Shown here piece by piece: positions 1-6,772 of a stretch of DNA of 19,862 bases (positions are counted from its first letter, which is position 1; every line of letters starts with the position of its first letter). Made by a program: the position numbers and the translations under genes. Source of the DNA: Caryophanales bacterium UBA6259 (GTDB lineage Bacteria; Bacillota; Bacilli; Tepidibacillales; Tepidibacillaceae); assembly GCA_002441135.1 (NCBI GenBank), contig DJVJ01000025.1, positions 7,051 to 26,912 of the forward strand, written 5' to 3'. The notes under the pieces were generated by a model that worked only from the letters and a program-made list of their open reading frames with translations, did no database searches and had not been told where the DNA came from.

Positions 1-234
1 TTCAATCTCAATTTCAATATCTTCACCTGCCATTAAATGATTCTTCACAAACAATCGTTTAATTTTAATCTCATTTAATGAAAAACGGACAATTGCCCAT
101 TCATAAAAAAATAGTCCAATTAAAGCATAAAATAAAAACCAACTAATAAAACCACCTTGCAATTTTCCATAAATAAAAGTGGCAATCACCATTAATGTAA
201 AGAAGCTAAACCAGATTCGCCGATTTTTTATCAT
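1..234 (-). CDS. DUF58-family membrane protein, N-terminal part (runs off the window)
   Basis: Only the first 78 codons are visible; the frame is open to the window edge. The ATG at 232-234 follows a GAGGGAG ribosome binding site and lies 12 bases after the moxR stop. The visible protein has a basic N-terminus, two hydrophobic segments (about residues 8-22 and 29-47) and then the start of an acidic, strand-like region. This two-helix start is typical of DUF58 proteins, which usually lie directly downstream of moxR. The family call comes mostly from this MoxR-DUF58 pairing and the topology, since the diagnostic domain lies outside the window. The partner role (MoxR ATPase acting on a DUF58, VWA-like protein) is family knowledge, not shown here. 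Confidence 0.7.
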   Translation of the reverse strand, partial: MIKNRRIWFSFFTLMVIATFIYGKLQGGFISWFLFYALIGLFFYEWAIVRFSLNEIKIKRLFVKNHLMAGEDIEIEIE

Positions 235-246
235 AATTCTCCCTCT

Positions 247-1215
247 TTACTTTTGCTTTGGCTTTTCAACCGGTACAACAACATCCTTTAAACTTTCTTC
301 TAGTAGCTGATGAACGGTTAATCCACTAAGTCGAGCATCTGCTTTTAAAATAATACGATGGCTTAAGGTCGGATTCACCATTTTCTTTACATCATCTGGT
401 ACTACAAAGGAGCGCCCACGAATAAAAGCAAACGCTTTAGCGGCCTTTAACAATGCAATCGATCCCCTTGGACTCGCTCCAAGATAAACATGTCTATTTT
501 TTCTTGTAGCTTCTACAATATTTACAATATATTGCTGAATACTACTATCCACATAAATTTCATTGGCCTTTTGTTGAAGCTGTAATAGCTGTGAAATATT
601 AATTACAGGTTCAAGTCGCTCAATTGGATGAATATGGCTTTCTTGCATTTTTTCTAGCATTCTAAATTCATCTTCTGGTTCTGGATAACCCATATTCATC
701 TTTAGCATAAAACGATCAAGCTGAGCTTCTGGAAGTGGAAAAGTTCCTTCATATTCAATCGGATTCTGTGTTGCCATTACAAAAAAAGGATTTGGTAAAG
801 AATAAGTCACACCATCCACCGTTACATTGGACTCCTCCATTGCTTCCAATAATGCCGACTGGGTTTTTGGTGAAGTCCGATTCACCTCATCTGCTAATAC
901 TACATTGGCCATAATTGGACCAGGACGATATTCGAACTCCTGCGTTTTTTGATTATAAATAGAAACCCCTAATACATCAGAAGGCAATAAATCTGGTGTA
1001 AACTGAATTCTTTTATACTCCCCATCAATCGATTTTGCTAATGCGCGGATCAACATCGTTTTGCCTACACCTGGAACGTCCTCTAAAAGAAGATGTCCAT
1101 TACTTAATAAAGCGACCAATGTAAAATAAATTTCGTCTCTCTTTCCGATAATTACTTTTTCAACATTATCAACAATCTGTTTAATCACATCATGCGGATT
1201 ATCTATTCTATCCAA
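247..1215 (-). CDS. MoxR-family AAA+ ATPase
   Basis: A 322-residue AAA+ ATPase of the MoxR family, chaperone-like ATPases thought to assemble or activate partner proteins. Walker A is GVGKT at residues 49-53, Walker B ends in LADE (D109, E110), sensor 1 is the ATQNP segment around N151, and the sensor 2 region (GASPRG) is near residue 255. Length is normal for the family. The start is TTG (1213-1215); a strong GGAGG sits 9 bases upstream and no in-frame ATG competes. It begins a cluster continuing into the DUF58 gene 12 bases downstream. A sigma-H-like promoter lies at 1282-1309, so expression may be linked to the transition to stationary phase (inference). The substrate is unknown. Confidence 0.93.
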   Translation of the reverse strand: MDRIDNPHDVIKQIVDNVEKVIIGKRDEIYFTLVALLSNGHLLLEDVPGVGKTMLIRALAKSIDGEYKRIQFTPDLLPSDVLGVSIYNQKTQEFEYRPGPIMANVVLADEVNRTSPKTQSALLEAMEESNVTVDGVTYSLPNPFFVMATQNPIEYEGTFPLPEAQLDRFMLKMNMGYPEPEDEFRMLEKMQESHIHPIERLEPVINISQLLQLQQKANEIYVDSSIQQYIVNIVEATRKNRHVYLGASPRGSIALLKAAKAFAFIRGRSFVVPDDVKKMVNPTLSHRIILKADARLSGLTVHQLLEESLKDVVVPVEKPKQK

Positions 1216-1281
1216 AAGATGATACCTCCTTTTTTTCCGTTAACCTTTATTTAATTTTATTTTAGTTGTATTTCAGATATT

Positions 1282-1309
1282 ATTCTCTTTATATTCATAA
1301 AATTCCTTC
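1282..1309 (-). promoter_or_regulatory. Putative sigma-H-type promoter for moxR
   Basis: Reading the minus strand, GAAGGAATT (1301-1309) fits the sigma-H -35 consensus RnAGGAwWW exactly. After a 12-base spacer, AGAGAAT (1282-1288) fits the -10 consensus RnnGAAT exactly. The implied transcript start would be about 60 bases before the TTG start of moxR. No better sigma-A pair was seen nearby. AT-rich DNA can produce such matches by chance, so this is a prediction. Confidence 0.4.
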
Positions 1310-1341
1310 AATATGGCCACCAGAAAAAGTTAGCTGCTCAT

Positions 1342-1384
1342 AAAAAAGCATCCACTTTTCTTAACGAAATATGGATGCTTTTTT
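1342..1384 (-). terminator. Rho-independent terminator (bidirectional)
   Basis: A perfect 12-bp stem pairs 1343-1354 (AAAAAGCATCCA) with 1372-1383 around a 17-base loop, with T-runs on both strands. It lies between the groEL-like remnant and the moxR promoter, so it isolates moxR from upstream minus-strand transcription. It may be the original terminator of whatever gene left the groEL-like remnant. Confidence 0.8.
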
Positions 1385-1389
1385 AATTT

Positions 1390-1497
1390 AACATGCTTAC
1401 CAGTAGCTGGTTCTGACTTATCCACAATCACTGCTTCTGTAGTTAAGAACATAGCCACTACAGATCCAGGAATCGTTGATATAATTATGTACACCTT
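1390..1497 (-). pseudogene. Decayed 3' fragment of a groEL gene
   Basis: Bases 1406-1465 match the intact groEL at 3034-3093 at 53 of 60 positions in the same orientation. The translated minus strand reads SVVAMFLTTEAVIVDKSEPA, against SVAAMFLTTEAVIADKPEPA in the intact protein. Upstream the match fades but stays in register: a KV pair lies nine codons before SV in both copies. The Gly/Met-rich tail is gone (replaced by TGKHVK) and a TAA interrupts the frame at 1498-1500. There is no start codon and no ribosome binding site. It is either a leftover of a second groEL or the far end of an element that integrated in the 3' end of groEL. Confidence 0.8.
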
Positions 1498-1658
1498 TTA
1501 TTCAATTAGCACTAACCACTTTTCACAATTTAGCTTCCTATGCTATTGATGATTCAAAAGACCTAAGTAATTATAGTTACAAACTACAGCAAAGGTACAA
1601 TATAAGTCAAACCGCTAAAGTAACGATCATTTTTTAGAGGCTTTATGATGACTTTCTC

Positions 1659-2537
1659 TTAACTATTTTCATTATCCCTAATAGTATACTCTGCAGCTAT
1701 ACTCTCTAATGTTTTTCCGTGTACCAAAAATCCTACACTAGTGTATACCATAATTTCATAACGCTCAGTAATTTTACTGTACCTTACCTCTCCAGTAGCT
1801 GAAAATATTAGGTTAATATTCTCTCTAAAGAATCTGTCCAAAAATCGAAATAATCCTTTGTAGTGATTGTTGACTGCAAAGAAAACTTCTTCAAACTTGA
1901 TATCTACATCAACATTATTTTTTTCAACCTGTATAACCACATTTTCAGGATTGTTAATCTCAACTTTTTTTAGCTTCCCTGTAACAGTTCTTGTATGATC
2001 TAGATCTGTCTCTTTTAACATATCAGCACTTTTCTTAAATAGACGAAAACTATCAGTTACTGTAGTTTCATCTATCTCTTCGGGATTAGACGCTATTCTG
2101 TGTTCTGGTGTTATATCCTTAGTTCCCCTTATTTTTTCTCGCTCTCTTTTTCTTCTTCTTTCTCTATCTCTTTCTAACCTTTTTCGTCTCTGTTCTTCCG
2201 ACATCATTTCTAGGACAAACGCTTCTCTAAGCGATTTTTTTATCCTTTCATCACTTGCATAACCAGTTACACGACCTTCAGTCCTTCTCCCTTCTCGAGA
2301 TTTGGTTTTTTCAAAATAATAAAGACACGTTTCTATGTGAGGACTTTCTCTCCAAGTCCTAAAATGATTACTAATTCCATTTCTTGATACAAATGAGAGT
2401 TTAGCAGTACAATTGGTTATTGTACAGTACAGATTCCCCTTATACTTCTCGTTATACGTTACAGGATTTAGGTTATTAATATTAATTAATTCTTGCCTAT
2501 CTTCCTCTTTATAAAGAGCTTCATAGATACTGACCAA
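1659..2537 (-). CDS. Unrecognised accessory protein with CoiA-like Cys/His cluster
   Basis: I do not recognise this gene. I prefer the TTG start at 2535-2537 because AAAGGAGAGGTG lies 6-7 bases upstream; the in-frame ATG at 2568-2570 would add 11 residues but has no ribosome binding site. From the TTG the protein has 292 residues. Near the N-terminus are C38, C43, H58, H67 and C71, a spacing that resembles the Cys/His zinc-binding start of CoiA-like proteins. Next comes a highly charged Arg/Glu/Lys helix (about 112-140), likely a coiled coil or nucleic-acid-binding stretch. The C-terminal ~120 residues alternate hydrophobic strands and could be an OB-like fold. No signal peptide or membrane segment is visible. 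It sits alone in a patch with a groEL fragment and a recombinase-like stub, which suggests horizontal acquisition. Nucleic acid binding is inference only. Confidence 0.75.
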   Translation of the reverse strand: MVSIYEALYKEEDRQELININNLNPVTYNEKYKGNLYCTITNCTAKLSFVSRNGISNHFRTWRESPHIETCLYYFEKTKSREGRRTEGRVTGYASDERIKKSLREAFVLEMMSEEQRRKRLERDRERRRKREREKIRGTKDITPEHRIASNPEEIDETTVTDSFRLFKKSADMLKETDLDHTRTVTGKLKKVEINNPENVVIQVEKNNVDVDIKFEEVFFAVNNHYKGLFRFLDRFFRENINLIFSATGEVRYSKITERYEIMVYTSVGFLVHGKTLESIAAEYTIRDNENS

Positions 2538-2664
2538 AAAACCCACCTCTCCTTTTTGAATAATCCGCATTTCATATATTCATAATACTACAAAAATTCT
2601 AAAAATACCCTATTTTTTAACATTTTCTTCACTCTTCATCACTTCTTTTAAACTGGTTACCCAT

Positions 2665-2862
2665 CTAAATAGATCTAATAGCAATGCGGAACTTAACAAT
2701 CAACTTGTCTTCTTCGATAAATACAAGTGTTAAGGGGCTATCAATACAATAATCAACAAACTTACCTAAAACATAATTCTTGATATTCGTTTTGGGCGTA
2801 TTCTTGAAACATCTGTCATCCAAAAAGTCTTGATAAGCAAATTTTAACAACAAAAAAACCAC
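2665..2862 (-). pseudogene. Possible N-terminal remnant of a tyrosine recombinase (integrase)
   Basis: A 65-codon open frame starting at a GTG inside the groESL terminator. Residues 11-41 (FLDDRCFKN, then TNIKNY, then KFVDYC) resemble the core-binding start of phage-type tyrosine recombinases, whose usual pattern is FLxxxxxKNxSxxTIxxYxxxLxxFxxY. Nothing of the catalytic domain follows before the TAG at 2665-2667 or in the next 100 bases. There is no independent ribosome binding site clear of the terminator hairpin, so it is probably not expressed. I read it as a truncated gene; the family call is tentative because the similarity is short. Confidence 0.4.
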
Positions 2863-2890
2863 TCCCTAATTTTTATAGGAAGTGGTTTTT
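2852..2890 (-). terminator. Rho-independent terminator of groES-groEL (bidirectional)
   Basis: Minus-strand CCACTTCCTA (2876-2885) pairs with TAGGGAGTGG (2859-2868), ten pairs with one G-U, around a 7-base loop. A run of seven T follows on the minus strand and five on the plus strand. It lies about 90 bases after the groEL stop, the right place to end the groESL transcript. Confidence 0.85.
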
Positions 2891-2978
2891 GCTATTGATA
2901 TAGATTATTTACATGACTACTTCTCGAAAAGGGGGAAAAATAGCCTAAACTATTTCTCAGATGAAAGGCTCAAAAGTC

Positions 2979-4607
2979 TTACATCATTCCGCCCATGCCA
3001 CCCATGCCACTCATATCTGGCATTCCAGCTCCAGCTGGTTCTGGCTTATCCGCAATTACTGCTTCTGTTGTTAAGAACATAGCTGCAACAGATGCTGCAT
3101 GTTGTAATGCTGAGCGAGTAACCTTCGCTGGGTCTACGATACCTGCTTGAATCATGTCTACCCACTCACCAGTAGCTGCATTAAATCCAATACCGATTTC
3201 TTCTTTCTTTAGGCGTTCTACGATAACAGAACCCTCTAGACCAGCATTATCCGCAATTTGACGTACTGGTGCTTCTAAAGCTCGTTTTACGATGTTTACT
3301 CCAGTTTCTTCGTCACCAAATGCTTTAACATTCTCAATCGCAGCAATTACATTGATTAGAGCTGTTCCACCACCGGAAACAATACCTTCTTCTACAGCTG
3401 CACGTGTAGAGTTCAATGCATCTTCAATACGAAGTTTTTTCTCTTTTAATTCAGTTTCTGTAGCTGCACCAACTTTAATTACTGCTACTCCACCTGCTAA
3501 TTTAGCTAAACGCTCTTGTAGCTTCTCACGATCAAACTCAGAAGTTGTATCTTCTAGTTGTTGACGGATTTGGTGTACACGAGCACCGATTTCTTTCTTA
3601 TCTCCTTCACCATCAACAATAATGGTGTTTTCTTTGGTTACTTTAATTTGACGAGCACGACCTAATTGATCCATTGTCGTCGTTTTTAAATCTAATCCTA
3701 ACTCTTCGGTGATTACTTGACCACCAGTTAAGATTGCAATATCTTGAAGCATTGCTTTACGGCGATCACCAAAGCCAGGTGCTTTTACAGCAACTGCAGT
3801 AAAGGTTCCACGAAGCTTATTCACTACTAATGTAGCTAAAGCTTCTCCTTCAAGATCTTCAGCAATAATTACGATTGGACGACCTTGTTGAACAACCTTT
3901 TCTAATACAGGAAGAATTTCTTGGATATTAGTGATCTTTTTATCTGTAATTAGAATATAAGGATCATCTAATACTGCTTCCATTTTATCTGTATCTGTAA
4001 TCATATATGGGGAAATATAGCCACGGTCAAATTGCATTCCTTCTACAACTTCAAGTTCAGTTGTAAATCCTTTGGACTCTTCTACCGTAATAACACCATC
4101 ATTACCAACCTTATCCATCGCTTCAGCAATTAATTGGCCAACCTCTTCATCAGCAGAAGAAATTGCAGCTACTTGTGCAATCGAAGCTTTACCTTCAATT
4201 GGCTTTGCGATGCGCTTGATTTCTGCTACTGCAGCATTAACCGCTTTTTCGATTCCTTTACGAATAACCATTGGATTAGCACCAGCAGTTACATTCTTTA
4301 ATCCTTCACGGATAATCGCTTGTGCAAGAACTGTTGCAGTAGTTGTTCCATCACCAGCTACATCATTTGTTTTGGTTGCTACTTCTTTTACTAACTGAGC
4401 ACCCATGTTTTCAAAACGATCTTCTAATTCGATTTCTTTTGCAATAGTTACACCATCATTAGTAATTAATGGAGAACCAAATTTCTTTTCTAATACAACA
4501 TTACGACCCTTTGGCCCTAAAGTTACTTTTACAGCATTCGCTAAAGCATCTACACCGCGTAACATTGCGCGACGTGCTTCTTCACTAAAGATAATCTCTT
4601 TTGCCAT
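2979..4607 (-). CDS. groEL: 60-kDa chaperonin GroEL
   Basis: GroEL forms the double-ring ATP-driven folding chamber in the cytoplasm and works with the GroES lid. The 542-residue protein is full length and has the family landmarks: an N-terminus with LGPKGRNVVLEKKFGSP, the ATP-site GDGTTTATVLAQ around residues 86-97, the AISSADEEVG and GGGTAL segments, and the Gly/Met-rich tail (GMGGMGGMM) characteristic of group I chaperonins. The ATG at 4605-4607 follows a TAGGAGG site. It is the second gene of the groES-groEL operon, 116 bases after groES, controlled by the CIRCE operator upstream of groES and ended by the hairpin at 2852-2890. A decayed copy of its 3' end lies 1.6 kb downstream. Confidence 0.99.
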   Translation of the reverse strand: MAKEIIFSEEARRAMLRGVDALANAVKVTLGPKGRNVVLEKKFGSPLITNDGVTIAKEIELEDRFENMGAQLVKEVATKTNDVAGDGTTTATVLAQAIIREGLKNVTAGANPMVIRKGIEKAVNAAVAEIKRIAKPIEGKASIAQVAAISSADEEVGQLIAEAMDKVGNDGVITVEESKGFTTELEVVEGMQFDRGYISPYMITDTDKMEAVLDDPYILITDKKITNIQEILPVLEKVVQQGRPIVIIAEDLEGEALATLVVNKLRGTFTAVAVKAPGFGDRRKAMLQDIAILTGGQVITEELGLDLKTTTMDQLGRARQIKVTKENTIIVDGEGDKKEIGARVHQIRQQLEDTTSEFDREKLQERLAKLAGGVAVIKVGAATETELKEKKLRIEDALNSTRAAVEEGIVSGGGTALINVIAAIENVKAFGDEETGVNIVKRALEAPVRQIADNAGLEGSVIVERLKKEEIGIGFNAATGEWVDMIQAGIVDPAKVTRSALQHAASVAAMFLTTEAVIADKPEPAGAGMPDMSGMGGMGGMM

Positions 4608-4723
4608 AATTTTTTCGCCTCCTAAATTTATTTACGAAATAACAATTTTATCCTATGAATTAAGTATTCTGATTGATTACATAAGTAAATCCTAAGTCTA
4701 AGTCTAACGGTTAGTTAAATAGA

Positions 4724-5005
4724 CTATTCTAGAACAGCAAGAATATCTGCTTCACGCATAATTAGATATTCTTCGCCTTGATATTTTAATTCTGTACCAG
4801 CATATTTTGAGAAGATAACTTTATCTCCTTCTTTTACGTCTAACTCCAAGCGCTCTCCATTTTCATTACGACGGAAGCCCACAGCAATTACTTTTCCTTC
4901 TTGTGGCTTTTCCTTCGCTGAATCTGGTAATACAATACCACTTGCAGTAGTCTCCTCCTTCTCCATTGGTTTAATAATAATACGGTCACCAACTGGCTTT
5001 AACAT
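4724..5005 (-). CDS. groES: 10-kDa co-chaperonin GroES
   Basis: GroES is the heptameric lid that caps GroEL. The 93-residue protein begins LKPVGDRIIIKP and contains the mobile loop that contacts GroEL (about residues 17-32, with TTASGIVLPDSA), the roof region, and the typical end YLIMREADILAVLE. The length is standard. The ATG at 5003-5005 has AAGGAGG 9 bases upstream. It is the first gene of the groESL operon. CIRCE at 5072-5098 indicates repression by HrcA and induction by heat or unfolded protein, and an inverted repeat across the promoter suggests possible further control. Confidence 0.99.
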   Translation of the reverse strand: MLKPVGDRIIIKPMEKEETTASGIVLPDSAKEKPQEGKVIAVGFRRNENGERLELDVKEGDKVIFSKYAGTELKYQGEEYLIMREADILAVLE

Positions 5006-5071
5006 AATAAAACCTCCTTTAAATGATAAATTCTTGTAAGATTAAATTTATATAATTTTAGTTTTATATTA

Positions 5072-5098
5072 TTAGCACTCAACGATATCGAGTGCTAA
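5072..5098. promoter_or_regulatory. CIRCE operator (HrcA binding site)
   Basis: TTAGCACTC, nine bases, then GAGTGCTAA: a perfect match to the CIRCE inverted repeat bound by the heat-shock repressor HrcA. It lies just downstream of the groES promoter and about 65 bases before the groES start codon, so it is in the transcribed leader as usual. hrcA itself is not in this window. Confidence 0.97.
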
Positions 5099-5110
5099 TA
5101 CTCAATTAAT

Positions 5111-5139
5111 ATATTAATAAAACAGTAGTATTTTTTCAA
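5111..5139 (-). promoter_or_regulatory. Sigma-A-type promoter of groES-groEL
   Basis: On the minus strand TTGAAA (5134-5139) and TAATAT (5111-5116) are separated by 17 bases, a good housekeeping promoter. CIRCE begins 12 bases downstream, where HrcA binding would block transcription. Confidence 0.75.
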
Positions 5140-5160
5140 GTATTTTTACTGTTTTATTAA
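5114..5160. repeat. Perfect 14-bp inverted repeat framing the groESL promoter
   Basis: TTAATAAAACAGTA (5114-5127) is the exact reverse complement of TACTGTTTTATTAA (5147-5160), with 19 bases between. The -35 box lies in the spacer and the inner arm overlaps the -10 box. It has no T-tract and is GC-poor, so it does not look like a terminator. It could be a second operator bound by an unknown regulator. The repeat is seen directly; its role is inference. Confidence 0.7.
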
Positions 5161-5233
5161 AATTTTTCCATAACCCATTATACCCATTGTTTTTTTTAAT
5201 ATCCCTTAGAAAAGCTTAGCTTTTGCCTAGCCG

Positions 5234-5270
5234 ATAAAAAAATATGCCTACTTTTAAACAAAAGTAGGCA
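5234..5270 (-). terminator. Rho-independent terminator after tatC
   Basis: A perfect 11-bp stem, TGCCTACTTTT (5245-5255) against AAAAGTAGGCA (5260-5270), with a 4-base loop. On the minus strand it is followed by a T-rich run (5235-5243). It lies 15 bases past the tatC stop and closes the mob-rex-tatC transcript. Confidence 0.9.
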
Positions 5271-5285
5271 ACTGTTAATCCTCTT

Positions 5286-6068
5286 CTATTCCTTTTCTTG
5301 CTCTGTTTCCGTTTCCTTATCTAAAAGCTCCTCACTAGCTAGCTTTTTTTGTCTTCGAATATATACAATTCTAGATAGCCAAATACTAAATTCATATAAC
5401 AATATGAGCGGAATCGATACTAATATATTCGTCACTAGCTCTGGCGGGGTAATCATCGCTGCTATTGTTACTAATAATAAATAAGCGATTTTCCTAAATT
5501 TAGTCAGTAATTTTGGTTGTACCACACCTATTCTGGTTAAGAAAACAACAATCACGGGAAGTTCAAATAACAAACCAAATGGAATGATAATATTAAACAT
5601 AAAGCCAAAATATTGACTTATTCCATATGTTTCTTCTACCTGTAGCTGATCCGATATTTGCGATAAAAACTGAATAATCATTGGAAAAATAATAAAATAG
5701 GCGAATGACACACCGACTATAAAAAGTAAAAAAGCAATTGGAATAAACCACGCAGTAGCTCTTTGCTCAGTCTTGGTTAATCCGGGTGCTACAAATCTCC
5801 ATACTTGAAATAGGATAAATGGTAGGGTCAGCGCAAAAGCAATCAAAAACGTAAATTGCAAATAGACCCTAATAGAATCAGTAAAACCAAATACGTTCCA
5901 TACAATATTCTCTGCAGCTGGACTGTTTTTAAAATAGCGAACCAAATAATCAGATAGCATGAAACCAATGATTAGAGTGACTACAAAATATCCAATTGTC
6001 CACATTAGTCTTACTCGCAGCTCTTGTAGATGACCTACTAAGGTCATTTCTTTATCTTGTTTACTCAT
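5286..6068 (-). CDS. tatC: Twin-arginine translocase subunit TatC
   Basis: TatC is the integral membrane receptor for twin-arginine signal peptides, exporting folded (often cofactor-bound) proteins. The 260-residue protein has about six hydrophobic segments, the conserved N-terminal HLQELRVRL (H13, E16, R18), the FRFVAPGL-like segment near residues 88-97 (here VWRFVAPGL), and the conserved glutamate in LLFELP (E169). The C-terminus is charged and cytoplasmic. The ATG at 6066-6068 follows GAGGAG. It lies 35 bases after rex. Unlike the B. subtilis arrangement, no tatA gene lies beside it, so its TatA partner must be encoded elsewhere. Its closeness to molybdenum cofactor genes fits, since many molybdoenzymes are Tat substrates. 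Confidence 0.97.
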   Translation of the reverse strand: MSKQDKEMTLVGHLQELRVRLMWTIGYFVVTLIIGFMLSDYLVRYFKNSPAAENIVWNVFGFTDSIRVYLQFTFLIAFALTLPFILFQVWRFVAPGLTKTEQRATAWFIPIAFLLFIVGVSFAYFIIFPMIIQFLSQISDQLQVEETYGISQYFGFMFNIIIPFGLLFELPVIVVFLTRIGVVQPKLLTKFRKIAYLLLVTIAAMITPPELVTNILVSIPLILLYEFSIWLSRIVYIRRQKKLASEELLDKETETEQEKE

Positions 6069-6103
6069 TCTATTTCTTCTCCTCTAATTCAACTAAGATA
6101 TAC

Positions 6104-6772
6104 TTAGATATTATCACTTTCTTCTTCTGTTTCAAGCTCCACATCAGGATTTTTCAAAAAATAGACAAGAGTTTGTAATTCTGTCGTCAAATCGATATGG
6201 TGAACTCGTGTGGGAGAAGGAACTGTTAGTCGAGCTGGAGTAAAGTTAAGAATTCCCTTTATCCCAGAATCAACGCATTGTTCTGCGACCTCTTGAGCAA
6301 CATTTGCAGGTACTGTTAAAATAGCTACCTCCACTCGGAATAGGCCGACAACCTCTTTTAGCTTCTCAATTCCATAAACCGGAATGCCGTCAATTTCTCG
6401 ATTTACCTTATGCGAATCATGGTCAAAAGCCGCTACAATTTTTGTGTTTCTACTTTTATAGAAATTATAATGCAAAAGTGCCGTTCCTAAGTTTCCCACA
6501 CCAATCAATATAACATTCGTAGTCTCATCTTGTTTTAGAAAATCTCGCAAAAATTGTAATAAATAGCTTACATTATAGCCATATCCTTTTTTTCCTAGCT
6601 CTCCTAGATAAGAGAAATCTCTGCGAATTGTCGCTGGATCAATATGAAGCTCCTTACTTAACTGAGCAGAGGAAACCCTTTGTTTCCCCATTAAATGTAA
6701 CTTTTCTAAAAAACGATAATATAGTGGTAATCTTTTTGCTGTAACGTGTGGTATTTTATTTTCTCCTGCCAT
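6104..6772 (-). CDS. rex: Redox-sensing transcriptional repressor Rex
   Basis: Rex represses fermentation and respiration genes and leaves DNA when NADH binds, so it reads the NADH/NAD+ ratio. The 222-residue protein has the N-terminal winged helix (about residues 10-75, with the recognition helix around DPATIRRDFSYLGELGKKGYGY) and the Rossmann nucleotide-binding motif GVGNLG (G91, G93, G96), followed by AAFDHD, where the acidic residue selects NAD(H). Length and order are typical. The ATG at 6770-6772 overlaps the end of mobB by 17 bases, and a GGGAGAG site precedes it, so it is probably co-transcribed with the mob genes. I found no convincing Rex operator in the window. Confidence 0.98.
   Translation of the reverse strand: MAGENKIPHVTAKRLPLYYRFLEKLHLMGKQRVSSAQLSKELHIDPATIRRDFSYLGELGKKGYGYNVSYLLQFLRDFLKQDETTNVILIGVGNLGTALLHYNFYKSRNTKIVAAFDHDSHKVNREIDGIPVYGIEKLKEVVGLFRVEVAILTVPANVAQEVAEQCVDSGIKGILNFTPARLTVPSPTRVHHIDLTTELQTLVYFLKNPDVELETEEESDNI

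Larger units (their letters stand above)
1216..1658. other. Intergenic region with promoter, terminator and groEL remnant
   Basis: This 443-bp stretch has no intact gene. It holds the moxR leader and sigma-H-like promoter, a strong bidirectional terminator at 1342-1384, and the groEL 3' remnant at 1390-1497. I see nothing recognisable in 1498-1658: all frames are broken by stops and no hairpin or repeat stands out. Confidence 0.7.

Noticed and set aside
3292..4695. Plus-strand open frames opposite groEL
   Set aside because: Antisense shadows of a strongly codon-biased gene; no ribosome binding sites and low-complexity Ser/Thr-rich translations.
4625..4723. Attenuator hairpin between groES and groEL
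   Set aside because: Only a 5-bp CTAAC/GTTAG stem is present and there is no T-run; too weak to call.
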